Shown here: piece after piece, positions 24,014 through 32,217 of the stretch | How positions within the stretch are numbered: the first letter of the stretch is position 1 | Layout: the number at the start of each line of letters is the position of its first letter | DNA from: Sciscionella marina DSM 45152 | Lineage (GTDB): Bacteria; Actinomycetota; Actinomycetes; Mycobacteriales; Pseudonocardiaceae | Assembly (NCBI RefSeq): GCF_000379465.1 | Contig: NZ_KB905386.1 | Coordinates: forward strand, 62,001-126,000 | Direction of reading: 5' to 3' | Length of the DNA: 64,000 bases | The notes under the pieces: model-generated | Databases searched by the model: none | What the model was told of the DNA's origin: nothing | The model's input: the letters and a program-made list of their open reading frames with translations, nothing else | Translations under genes and position numbers: made by a program

Positions 24014-24888
24014 CCGCGGATGGTCCCGGTCGTCGTCTTGAGCCCGGATCCGTCCTTCTTCAGCGCGGCCACCTTGCAGTTGATCTTGTGCGAACCGGCC
24101 GCCCAGCTGTCCTTGCCGATGGTGTCCCAGGTCAGTTGCAGGCCGAGGCCGCTGTAGTCGAGCTTGGTGTACTGCTTGGCCAGCGCGGTACACCGGTCCA
24201 CGAGACCGTGGCGCTGTTTGCTCTCGCTCGGATAACCGTTTCCGAACGATTCCTTCTCGTCCACGGTGCCGACGATCTCGTAGGCGTGCGCCTTCGCGCA
24301 CTCGGTCGGGTCCCCCGGAGCACCCTTGTCCGTCAGGCCGACGCAGGTGCCCGGCTCATAGACGTTCGACTGATCCTGGCCGCGCACCGATCCGGTCACC
24401 TCGAACAGCTGCTTCCCCGAGGGCGCCGCGGCCCGCAGCCCGCACACGAGCGTGTGTTCCCCCGAGCTCCACTGCTCCGCGTCCGGGGCGAGGGCGCCGA
24501 CGCTGTACTTGCCTTGGGAATCGAGCGGCCCGCCGAGATAGGACGCGGCCTGCGCGGTGCATCGCTGCGCGCTGAGCTGCTGGAGCGCGGCACCGGCCGG
24601 GGGCCGATCGCCCGCGGGCAGGGTCACCTTCCCGATGGTCTCGAACAGATGCGGCCGGGCGCAGTCCACCGTGCCGATCTGCCGCTGCCCCGGCTGCTGC
24701 CAGCTCAGACAGGTCCCGGGCGGGGCGGCGAGCGCGCTCGCCCGCTGCTCCTGCTGTGCGGCGGCCGCGGACCGGGTCGGATGCCAGGAGAAGGCACCCG
24801 CCACGACGAGCACGATGACCGCGCCCAGCGCGACCGCGGCGAGCAGCGCGAAGGGACGGGATCGGTTCATCCTGGAGTAGCGCGCCAT
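24010..24888 (-). CDS. septum-formation-family membrane-anchored protein
   Basis: 292 residues. One membrane helix (FALLAAVALGAVIVLVVAGAF) is followed by an extracytoplasmic region with six cysteines. The region holds two related repeats of the type C(L/V)...DCA(R/K).H.FE(T/I)VG(K/T)V, as in DVCARPH-like sequences of actinobacterial septum_form (PF13845) proteins. The family is associated with cell division by annotation only. The ATG at 24888 is leaderless (CATGAT, seven bases upstream). It is coupled to the zincin gene by a GTGA overlap. Confidence 0.75.
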   Translation of the reverse strand: MARYSRMNRSRPFALLAAVALGAVIVLVVAGAFSWHPTRSAAAAQQEQRASALAAPPGTCLSWQQPGQRQIGTVDCARPHLFETIGKVTLPAGDRPPAGAALQQLSAQRCTAQAASYLGGPLDSQGKYSVGALAPDAEQWSSGEHTLVCGLRAAAPSGKQLFEVTGSVRGQDQSNVYEPGTCVGLTDKGAPGDPTECAKAHAYEIVGTVDEKESFGNGYPSESKQRHGLVDRCTALAKQYTKLDYSGLGLQLTWDTIGKDSWAAGSHKINCKVAALKKDGSGLKTTTGTIRG

Positions 24889-24895
24889 CGGCTCT

Positions 24896-24901
24896 ATCAT
24901 G
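24896..24901 (-). promoter_or_regulatory. leaderless -10 box of the septum-formation-like gene
   Basis: CATGAT on the minus strand, then AGAGCCG, then ATG at 24888. Confidence 0.45.
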
Positions 24902-24972
24902 CCAGCACACGAGGCAGGCACGGCTGGGGTAGCGTCGTAGGTACAAACCGGGCGCCGAATCAAGGAACGATC

Positions 24973-25596
24973 GTGACCGAGCACCAGAACGACGAGAGAA
25001 CTCCCGAGCCGGAGGAGCAGGAGCCGACGCCCCGTGGCTCGATGCGCTACCAGGATCCGGAGTCCACTACTCCACGTGAGCCCTCAGTCGCCGAACAGCG
25101 CGCCCGCCGCAAGGCCGAGGAACGCGAGCAGGCCCGCGCCCAGGCCGAGGCACAGGCCGCGCAGGAACAGCTGGAGAAGGCCGAGCGCAGGCGCAAGCTG
25201 ATGCTCGGCGGCGGGGTCACCGTCGGGATCGCCGCGCTCATCGGCGCCTGGTACATCACCTCCACCCCGGATGAGGTCACCGCGACCTGCACCGACAAGA
25301 ACGGCAACGTCGCCAAAGACGAGCGCGTGTGCGACCAGCAGTACGTGGAGCAGCACGGCGGGCATCCGGGCGCGGGCGGGATGATGTTCCTGCCGATCTT
25401 CATGGGCGGCGGGCAGTACCACTACAACTACGGCGGGACCGTGCAGAACGGCCGCGTCACCGGCGGTTCGTTCACCAAACCCGACGGCGCGAACATCAAG
25501 ACCAAGAGCGGCAAGACCGTCCAGCGCGGCGGTCTCGGCACCGGCAAGGGCGGCTTCGGCAAGGGCGGTTTCGGCGGCAAGAGCGGCGGTTCCTGA
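24973..25596 (+). CDS. YgiB-like (DUF1190-like) membrane protein
   Basis: 207 residues. The N-terminal ~75 residues are a charged coiled coil (EQRARRKAEEREQARAQAEA). One membrane helix (GGVTVGIAALIGAWYIT) follows, then a Gly-rich extracytoplasmic part with two Cys (TATCTDKNGN, ERVCDQQ) and MMFLPIFMGGGQYHYNYGG. The tail GRVTGG...VQRGGLGTGKGGFGKG resembles the C-terminus of E. coli YgiB. It is directly followed by a glutathionylspermidine-synthase-like gene (TGA-GTG junction), the ygiB-ygiC arrangement of E. coli. The GTG at 24973 follows AAGGA. Function unknown. Confidence 0.75.
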   Translation: MTEHQNDERTPEPEEQEPTPRGSMRYQDPESTTPREPSVAEQRARRKAEEREQARAQAEAQAAQEQLEKAERRRKLMLGGGVTVGIAALIGAWYITSTPDEVTATCTDKNGNVAKDERVCDQQYVEQHGGHPGAGGMMFLPIFMGGGQYHYNYGGTVQNGRVTGGSFTKPDGANIKTKSGKTVQRGGLGTGKGGFGKGGFGGKSGGS

Positions 25597-26760
25597 GTGC
25601 GCAAGGCAACTTCGAAGGTCCGGAAGAACTGGCTCAGCATCGTCGAGGACCTCGGCCTCGTCTACGGCACTCCCGCCAAGGACGCGGCAGGCGCGCCCCG
25701 GCCGTACTGGGACGAGTCGGTGCACTACGTGTTCTCCCTCGACGAGATCCTGTCCATCGAGGCGGATGTGGAACTGCTGCACTCGATGTGCCTGGAAGCG
25801 GTCGATTCCGTGGTCACCACCGAACGGTTCGCCGAGTTCGGCATCCCGGAATGGGCCTGGCCCGCGATCGCCGAATCCTGGCGGCGCCGCGATCCGCACA
25901 TCTTCGGCCGCTTCGACCTGCGCTACGACGGAACCGGCCCGGCGAAATTGCTCGAGTACAACGCGGACACCCCGACCACCCTGCTCGAGGCCTCCGTCGT
26001 GCAGTGGCAGTGGAAGACCGAGATGTTCCCGGACAGCGACCAGTGGAACTCCATCCATGAGCGGCTCGTGGAGCGGTGGAAGGAAGTGCGCGGACTGCTG
26101 CCCTCGAACCAGGTGCACTTCACCTGGTCCAGCGGGGACCCGACCGGCGAGGACCATGTCACGACCGCGTACATGCAGGAGACCGCGGCCGAGGCCGGGG
26201 TCGACACGGTCGGGCTCGCGATCGAGGACATCGGCTGGGACGAACTCATGGAACAGTTCGTCGACCTCGAAGAGTCCGCGATGAACTCCATCTTCAAGCT
26301 CTACCCCTGGGAATGGCTCGTCGACGACGACTTCGGCAAGCACGCGGCCGCCAAACTTCCGCAGACCATGTGGGTCGAGCCGATGTGGAAGATGCTGCTC
26401 TCCAACAAGGCGCTGCTCGCGATCCTGTGGGAGATGTACCCCGACCACCCCAATCTGCTGCCCGCTTTCCTCGACCAGCCCGGATTCCTCACCGAGTACA
26501 TCCGCAAGCCACGGCTGGGCCGCGAAGGCGCGAACATGCAGATCGTCGCGCCCGGCTACGAGACCGAGACCGGCGGAGTCTACGGCGAAGAGGGCTACGT
26601 CTACCAGATGTTCAACCCACTGCCCGAATTCGACGGGTACCGGCCCGCGCTCGGCGCGTGGATCGTCGGGGACGACGCCGCCGGGCTCGGCATCCGCGAA
26701 TCCGCGGGACTGGTCACCGACGATGGGGCCGCCTTCATTCCGCACCGTATCGAGGAATGA
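25597..26760 (+). CDS. glutathionylspermidine synthase-family ATP-grasp protein (YgiC/YjfC-like)
   Basis: 387 residues. Signature segments of the C-terminal synthase domain are present: FGRFDLRYDGTGPAKLLEYN, ADTPTTLLEASVVQWQW, the nucleotide-site segments IFKLYPWEWLVDD and WKMLLSNKALLAILW, and GREGANMQIV. The amidase half of true glutathionylspermidine synthetase is absent, as in YgiC and YjfC. Actinomycetes lack glutathione, so the ligase must act on another amine-carboxylate pair. It begins with GTG immediately after the TGA of the YgiB-like gene, implying coupled translation. Confidence 0.9.
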   Translation: MRKATSKVRKNWLSIVEDLGLVYGTPAKDAAGAPRPYWDESVHYVFSLDEILSIEADVELLHSMCLEAVDSVVTTERFAEFGIPEWAWPAIAESWRRRDPHIFGRFDLRYDGTGPAKLLEYNADTPTTLLEASVVQWQWKTEMFPDSDQWNSIHERLVERWKEVRGLLPSNQVHFTWSSGDPTGEDHVTTAYMQETAAEAGVDTVGLAIEDIGWDELMEQFVDLEESAMNSIFKLYPWEWLVDDDFGKHAAAKLPQTMWVEPMWKMLLSNKALLAILWEMYPDHPNLLPAFLDQPGFLTEYIRKPRLGREGANMQIVAPGYETETGGVYGEEGYVYQMFNPLPEFDGYRPALGAWIVGDDAAGLGIRESAGLVTDDGAAFIPHRIEE

Positions 26761-26822
26761 GCGGAAAGCCACACACGGCAACAGTTCACCGCGCGCACAC
26801 CTGGAATTCGCCGCGGCCGGAT

Positions 26823-26842
26823 AGGAATCATTGTTGATTCCT
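26823..26842. promoter_or_regulatory. perfect inverted repeat upstream of phoD
   Basis: AGGAATCA-TTGT-TGATTCCT, 8-base arms and a 4-base centre, 22 bases before the phoD start. It is AT-rich against the background. It may be an operator or a small hairpin ending the upstream operon. Confidence 0.5.
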
Positions 26843-26864
26843 CCGACCGAAAGGCGATGCGCGC

Positions 26865-28421
26865 GTGTCTGCGTTCTCCACTCGAGCTCAGTTCTCCCGG
26901 CGAACCCTGTTCTCCGGTGCCCTCGCCGGTGGCGCGGCGGCTCTCACCGCAGCACCGGCCCCGGCACTGATCCGGAGCGGGCGCCCGAACCTGCCGCACG
27001 GACTGCAGAGCGGGGATGCCGGTGCGCACACGGCCACGGTGTGGGCGCGCGCCGATCGCCCCTCCCGGATGGTCGTGGAGTACGCCACCCGGCCGGATTT
27101 CCGGGATGCGCGCAGGTTTTCCGGGCCGCCGCTGCTCGGCGAGACCGACTTCACCGGCAAGGCCGTGCTCCCCGGGCTGCCTTCGGGACGCGATGTCTAC
27201 TACCGGATCACCCCCTACGATCTCGCCGATCCGACACTGGCCGGGCAATCCCGCACCGGCCACCTGCGCACCGCATCGGACGGCGCCAGGGACATCTCCT
27301 TCGTCTGGTCCGGCGACCTGGCAGGGCAGGGATTCGGTATCGACACCGCGCGCGGCGGGTACCGCATCTTCGACCGGATGCGCGAACTCGACCCGGATTT
27401 CTACCTGTGCAACGGGGACAACATCTACGCCGATGATCCGATCGAACCGAGCATCACGCTGCCCGACGGTTCGATCTGGCGCAATCTGGTCACCGAGGAG
27501 AAGTCCAAAGTGGCCGAAACCCTCGCCGAGTACCGGGGCAACTACAAGTACAACCTGCTCGACGAGCCGCTTCGCAGGTTCTACGCCGAGGTCGCCCAGA
27601 TCCAGCAGTGGGACGACCACGAAACCCACAACAACTGGTATCCGGGCGAGATCCTGGACGATCCGGCCTATCGGGAAAAGCGCGTCGACGTCCTGAAATA
27701 CCGTGCCCGCAAGGCATTCCACGAATACGTGCCGACGCATCCACGCTATGACGCCGAAGGACGCGTCTACCGAGTGCTGCGCCACGGCCCGTTGCTCGAC
27801 GTCTTCGTGCTCGATATGCGCTGGTACCGGGACGCCAATTCGGCGAACAAACAGCGGTACAACAACGGTGGAATCCTCGGGCGCCGCCAAGCCGAATGGC
27901 TCAAGCGCGAACTGGCCGCGTCCACCGCGACCTGGAAGATCATCTCCAACGACATGCCGCTGTGCGAGGTGGTTCCCGACGACGGCGGGAAATTCGAGGG
28001 CGTCGCCCAGGGCGACAACGGGGCACCGCTCGGCAGGGAACGCCAGATCGCCGACATACTCCGGTTCTTGCAGCACAACGGAATCCGCAACGTCGTGTGG
28101 CTGACCACCGATGTGCACTACACCGCCGCACATCACTTCGACCCGGGCAAGGCCGCGTTCACCGAATTCGACCCGTTCTGGCAGTTCACCTCCGGACCGC
28201 TGCACGCCGGCTCCTATCCGCCGGACGCCGTGGACACGACCTTCGGCGCGCAGCAGGTGTTCGTCAAGGCGCCGCCGGTCGAGAACGCCTCACCCGCCAC
28301 CGAGTACCAGTTCTTCGGCCAGGTCCGCATCGACGCCGTCAGCAAGGCGCTCACCGTGCGACTGCGGGACAACAGCGGAACCGAGCTCTGGCACACCGAG
28401 CTGCCCGCGCATCCGAAGTGA
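26865..28421 (+). CDS. phoD: Tat-exported PhoD-family alkaline phosphatase/phosphodiesterase
   Basis: 518 residues. FSRRTLFSGALAGGAAALTA is a Tat signal. A PhoD N-terminal beta domain (GLQSGDAGAHTATVWARADR) precedes the catalytic domain with FVWSGDLAGQG, YLCNGDNIYADDP (with the Cys iron ligand), QWDDHETHNNW and WLTTDVHYTAAHHF, all metal-binding segments of the Fe/Ca-dependent enzyme. It releases phosphate from extracellular phosphodiesters, including teichoic acid. The GTG at 26865 follows AAAGG by about 11 bases. Phosphate control is expected from the family but no clear PhoP box was found. Confidence 0.92.
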   Translation: MSAFSTRAQFSRRTLFSGALAGGAAALTAAPAPALIRSGRPNLPHGLQSGDAGAHTATVWARADRPSRMVVEYATRPDFRDARRFSGPPLLGETDFTGKAVLPGLPSGRDVYYRITPYDLADPTLAGQSRTGHLRTASDGARDISFVWSGDLAGQGFGIDTARGGYRIFDRMRELDPDFYLCNGDNIYADDPIEPSITLPDGSIWRNLVTEEKSKVAETLAEYRGNYKYNLLDEPLRRFYAEVAQIQQWDDHETHNNWYPGEILDDPAYREKRVDVLKYRARKAFHEYVPTHPRYDAEGRVYRVLRHGPLLDVFVLDMRWYRDANSANKQRYNNGGILGRRQAEWLKRELAASTATWKIISNDMPLCEVVPDDGGKFEGVAQGDNGAPLGRERQIADILRFLQHNGIRNVVWLTTDVHYTAAHHFDPGKAAFTEFDPFWQFTSGPLHAGSYPPDAVDTTFGAQQVFVKAPPVENASPATEYQFFGQVRIDAVSKALTVRLRDNSGTELWHTELPAHPK

Positions 28422-28537
28422 GCCCGATCGGTGAAATGTCCAGAGGCCGTGATGTGTCGGCTCTCACGCCCATTCGCAGTGCACCGTGACCGTGTCCGTT
28501 CGGGCACAATCGGTGTGTACCGACCAAGGGAGTGAGT

Positions 28538-29725
28538 ATGGCCAAGCATTTCGCGTTCTTCAGCATGCCGGCGCATGGACACGTCAACCCGACCCTTCCC
28601 CTTGTCGCGGAACTGGTGCGCCGTGGCCACCGGGTCAGTTATGCGACCGGGGAGGAGTTCCATGCGCAGGTGCGTGCGGCGGGCGCGGAACCGGTCGCGG
28701 CCCCGTTCACCCTGCCCGATGTACCGAAGGGCGGTATCCAGTTCGACACGGAGGAATTCCTGGAGCGGATCGGTGCGTTCGTCGATTCGGTCACCGACAC
28801 GTTTCCGGTGCTGCTCGAGCACTATGCGGCCGACCGCCCGGATGTGATCTGCGCGGACGCCATGACCAGTGTGGCCCCGCTGGTGGCTCGGAAGCTGGAG
28901 CTGCCGTTCGTCTATCTGCACCCGAGCCATGCGAGCAATGAGCAGTTCAATGTGCGGCAGTCTTTCATGGAGAACGCCGACACCGGCGGATTCGAGAAGA
29001 TGCGCGAGGCTTTCGAGAAGGTCACCGATCAGGTGCGCGCGTTCGCCGAGAGTCAGGGCATCACCGGAGACGTCGATTTCCTGAACCAGATCGCGGAGCT
29101 GAACCTGGTCTTCGTGCCCCGGGAGTTCCAGTTCTCCGGCGAGACCTTCGATGAGCGGTTCGTGTTCCTCGGCCCGGCCGTCGAGGACCGAGTGGACTCG
29201 GGAACCTGGCGCTCGCCGGGTGATCCGCTGCTGTTCATCTCGCTCGGCACGGTGTTCAACGCTCAGGAAAAGTTCTACCGCACCTGCCTGGAAGCGTTCG
29301 GCGACACCGAATGGCGGGTGGCCATGTCCATCGGGGAACAGGTCGACAAGTCCGAGCTCGGCGCGATCCCGGCGAACGTCGAGGTGCGCGATCGGTTCCC
29401 GCAGCTCGATGTGCTCCGTTCGGCGCGCGCCTTCGTCTCGCACACCGGGATGAACTCGACCATGGAAGCGCTCTACTTCGGGGTTCCGCTGATCTCCTGT
29501 CCGCAGCAGCCGGAGCAGGCGGCGAATGGGCGGCGGGCAGCCGAACTCGGCTACGGCACGGTCCTGGACCAGGAAGGGCTCACCGCCGAGAGCCTGCGCG
29601 AGACGGTGAATCGCACCGCAGGCGATCCCGGCATCCGGACACGGCTCGCCGAGATCAGCGGCACGCTCCAGGCACACCCGGCCGCGGCGGCCGGAGCGGA
29701 TGCGCTGCTCGCCTTCACGTCCTGA
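28538..29725 (+). CDS. macrolide-type UDP-glycosyltransferase (MGT family)
   Basis: 395 residues of a GT1 fold. The N-terminal acceptor domain begins with FAFFSMPAHGHVNPTLPLVA, whose His is the catalytic base. The C-terminal donor domain holds FVSHTGMNSTMEALYFGVP and SCPQQPEQAANGRRAAE, the nucleotide-sugar-binding motif of OleD/Mgt enzymes. Such enzymes glycosylate macrolides, often as self-resistance, and small phenolics. The ATG at 28538 is set by AAGGGAG five bases upstream. It precedes the ROK operon but has a separate promoter region and is probably independent. Confidence 0.9.
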   Translation: MAKHFAFFSMPAHGHVNPTLPLVAELVRRGHRVSYATGEEFHAQVRAAGAEPVAAPFTLPDVPKGGIQFDTEEFLERIGAFVDSVTDTFPVLLEHYAADRPDVICADAMTSVAPLVARKLELPFVYLHPSHASNEQFNVRQSFMENADTGGFEKMREAFEKVTDQVRAFAESQGITGDVDFLNQIAELNLVFVPREFQFSGETFDERFVFLGPAVEDRVDSGTWRSPGDPLLFISLGTVFNAQEKFYRTCLEAFGDTEWRVAMSIGEQVDKSELGAIPANVEVRDRFPQLDVLRSARAFVSHTGMNSTMEALYFGVPLISCPQQPEQAANGRRAAELGYGTVLDQEGLTAESLRETVNRTAGDPGIRTRLAEISGTLQAHPAAAAGADALLAFTS

Positions 29726-29744
29726 CCTGGTCTTTCACCATATC

Positions 29745-29773
29745 TTGACACCGCGCTCGATCGGGCATACATT
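29745..29773 (+). promoter_or_regulatory. near-consensus promoter of the ROK operon
   Basis: TTGACA (29745-29750), a 17-base spacer, then TACATT (29768-29773). This is the only canonical -35/-10 pair seen in the window and would be strong without repression. Confidence 0.75.
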
Positions 29774-29808
29774 TCAATCACTCTGAAAATATTTCACTGT
29801 GAGTCGAA
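29772..29808 (+). promoter_or_regulatory. AT-rich operator-like repeats before the ROK repressor gene
   Basis: Overlapping inverted repeats of TTTCA and TGAAA: TTTCA-N7-TGAAA (29772-29788) and TGAAA-ATA-TTTCA (29784-29796), plus ATTTC-N10-GAAAT (29791-29810). They sit from the -10 box to the start codon, where a ROK/NagC-type repressor would block its own operon. Confidence 0.55.
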
Positions 29809-31008
29809 ATGGTCGAGACAGCGGATACCCGAGTGGCGAACAGGTCCAGCGTGCTCGCCGTGCTGCTCGCCTCCGGGCGGCGCAGCCGGCCTGAGCTCGG
29901 CCGGGCGACCGAACTGAGCCCGGCGACCGTGTCCCGGGTCGTCGAGGACCTGCTCGAGGAAGGCCTCATCCGGGAGGGCGCACCGGTCGAAACGGGCAAG
30001 CGCGGCAGGCAGGCCGTGGCGCTCGAGGCGGCGACCGAGCGCGGCGTCGCCTGCGGGGTGGACCTCGGCGGCACCACCTGCCGGCTGCTCGGCACCGATC
30101 TGGTCGGCGGAACACCGCGCTACACCACCGCTGCCACCCCGCAGGGCAGCACCGCGGGCGAACTCGCGGACTGGCTCGCCGAGCGGATCGGCGGACTCGC
30201 CGCGCAGGCCGCCCATACCGAGCGGGTGACCGTGCTCGGCCTGCCCGGCGCGGTCGCCGCGGACGGGCGCACGGTGCGCGGCGCGACGAACCTCCCGCAG
30301 ATCAACGGCACCGAATTCACCTCCCGGCTGCGCGAGCGACTCGGCGGCACCGTCACCTTCGACAACGACGCGAACCTCGCACTCGAAGGAGAACTGCGCC
30401 ACGGCGCGGCGAGCGGGGCGCAGGACGCGGTCATGTTCACCATCGGCCACGGTTTCGGCGCCGGTGTCGCGCTCGGCAGACGGGTACTCGGCGGACGTAC
30501 CGGGCTCGTCGGCGAGTTCGGGTTCCTGCCGTTCGAGGGGGAATCGGTCGAACGACTGGTCTCCGCGGAGGGGCTGATCGAGAGCAGCAGGGAAACCAGG
30601 TACCCGGTCACCACCGCCGAGGGGCTGTTCCGCAGCCGGAAATACGCGCACCGCCCGGTCCTCGAACGGTTCGAGCGAGCGCTCGGCTTCGTGCTCACCG
30701 CGGTGACCATGGCCTACGAACCGGAACTCGTCGTGCTCGGCGGGCGGGTCTCCGAATCCATCGGCGCGGACATGCGCGAGCGGATCCGCGCCCGCGCGCA
30801 GGACGGGCTCCCCGAATGTCCGCGGCTGGTCGCCCCGGAACTCGGCGACCGTGCGGGCGCGATCGGTGCCGTGGCCCGGGCGCTCGCCGTATTGCACACC
30901 CGGTTCGGGGTCGAGACGGACACCGCGCTCGCGCTCGGCACCACGCTCGATATCGGGCTGTTGCTGAACAACACCACACTCGGCGAAGAAGGCGAGCCAT
31001 GTTCCTGA
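29809..31008 (+). CDS. ROK-family transcriptional repressor
   Basis: 399 residues. The N-terminal winged helix-turn-helix (RPELGRATELSPATVSRVVE) is followed by the ROK sugar-kinase fold: VDLGGTTCRLLG phosphate loop, FDNDANLALEGE with the sugar-binding Asp, and GHGFGAGVALG. The usual zinc cluster CxCGxxGCxE and the GHE signature are missing (here GLVGEFGFLPFEGESVE), so it belongs to a zinc-free branch. It probably represses the operon it leads, released by a sugar or sugar-amine ligand. The last 10 bases overlap the next gene. Confidence 0.88.
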   Translation: MVETADTRVANRSSVLAVLLASGRRSRPELGRATELSPATVSRVVEDLLEEGLIREGAPVETGKRGRQAVALEAATERGVACGVDLGGTTCRLLGTDLVGGTPRYTTAATPQGSTAGELADWLAERIGGLAAQAAHTERVTVLGLPGAVAADGRTVRGATNLPQINGTEFTSRLRERLGGTVTFDNDANLALEGELRHGAASGAQDAVMFTIGHGFGAGVALGRRVLGGRTGLVGEFGFLPFEGESVERLVSAEGLIESSRETRYPVTTAEGLFRSRKYAHRPVLERFERALGFVLTAVTMAYEPELVVLGGRVSESIGADMRERIRARAQDGLPECPRLVAPELGDRAGAIGAVARALAVLHTRFGVETDTALALGTTLDIGLLLNNTTLGEEGEPCS

Positions 31009-32195
31009 ACCGTCTCCTCGAGAAGAATCCCCGGCTGGCGAGCGCGGCGATCGAGGCGCATCAGCGTGGCGAGCTCCCGGCGAACACCTATGTGCTGGAC
31101 ACCGACACGATCGCGCGCAACGCGGCCGTGCTCGCCGAGGCGGCGCGGGCTAACGGCCTGCGCACCTATCTGATGGCCAAGCAGTACGGCCGCAATCCGG
31201 ACGCGAGCAAGGCGGCCATCGCGGCGGGTCTCGGCCCGGTCGTCTCGGTGGATCCGGTGTGCGCCTACGCGGCGCACCGGCACGATGTCCCCGTCGGCCA
31301 CGTCGGCCATCTCGTACAGCCGCACCGGGGAAGTGAGGGGTTCCTGCTCGGCGCGCACCCCGAGGTGGTGACCGTGTTCTCCGTGTCCGTCGCGGAACGG
31401 ATCGGTGCGGCCGCGCGGGTTCGCGGCATCGAGCAGGCCGTGCTGCTGCGAGTACGAGCACCCGGGGACCGGTTCTACTTCGGCCACGGCGGCGGATTCG
31501 CCCTCGCGGACATCGAGCGCGAAGCCAAGGCGGTGCAGGCGATCGAGGGAGTCCGGGTCGCCGGAGTGACCAGCTTCCCCTGCCTGCTCGCGGATGCCGA
31601 GGCCAGGCACATCGTGGCGACCCCGAACGCGGGCACCGTGGCCGAGGCCGCGGATCGCCTGCGCACGGCCGGTTTCCCGATCGAACAGGTCAACATGCCG
31701 GGCACCACCTCGACGCGGACCCTCACCGAGCTCGCCACGGCCGGGGCGACCCACGTCGAACCGGGCAACGCGGTACTCGGCACCACACCGCTGCACCTGT
31801 TCGAGGATTCCGCCCCGGAACTGCCCGCGATCGTCCTGCTCAGCGAAGTGTCGCATGTGGACGGTGAGGACGCGTATGCATTCGGCGCCGGCTATTACAT
31901 CGACAAGGTGCTCGGGGAATTCCAGCTGACCGCGATCGCCGGGCGCGATGAGTCCGCATTGGACACCGTGCTGAACGTGGACACCGCGGGCGCCGGCGCG
32001 ATCCACTACTACAACGTGTTGCGCGGGGCGCGCAAAGCCGGAATCCGCGAGGGCGATTCCGTGGTGTTCTGTTTCCGCCCGCAGAGCTTCGTCACGCGCG
32101 GGCGCACCCTCGCCATGGCCGGACTGCGCGACGGCGCCCCCGTGCTGCGCCCGCGCTACGACCAGGAAGCGAACCTGGTCGCCGAGCCGGTCTGA
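30999..32195 (+). CDS. YhfX-like PLP-dependent enzyme of the alanine racemase fold
   Basis: 398 residues. NTYVLDTDTIARNAAVLAEA and TYLMAKQYGRNPD (Lys61 as the PLP lysine) form the start of the TIM barrel. PGTTSTRTLTELATAGATHVEPGN and LSEVSHVDGEDAYAFGAGYY lead into the C-terminal beta domain. It resembles E. coli YhfX and distant D-threonine aldolase/racemase relatives. The reaction is unknown, but a racemase, deaminase or aldolase acting on an amino acid or amino sugar is expected. ATG 30999 overlaps the ROK repressor end. Confidence 0.8.
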   Translation: MFLNRLLEKNPRLASAAIEAHQRGELPANTYVLDTDTIARNAAVLAEAARANGLRTYLMAKQYGRNPDASKAAIAAGLGPVVSVDPVCAYAAHRHDVPVGHVGHLVQPHRGSEGFLLGAHPEVVTVFSVSVAERIGAAARVRGIEQAVLLRVRAPGDRFYFGHGGGFALADIEREAKAVQAIEGVRVAGVTSFPCLLADAEARHIVATPNAGTVAEAADRLRTAGFPIEQVNMPGTTSTRTLTELATAGATHVEPGNAVLGTTPLHLFEDSAPELPAIVLLSEVSHVDGEDAYAFGAGYYIDKVLGEFQLTAIAGRDESALDTVLNVDTAGAGAIHYYNVLRGARKAGIREGDSVVFCFRPQSFVTRGRTLAMAGLRDGAPVLRPRYDQEANLVAEPV

Positions 32196-32217
32196 GCGAT
32201 ACCCGAGGAGCCGAGAA

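Noticed and set aside
28538-29725. A macrolide biosynthesis or resistance gene cluster around the glycosyltransferase
   Set aside because: No polyketide synthase, tailoring enzyme or dedicated exporter is adjacent. The gene stands alone next to a catabolic operon.
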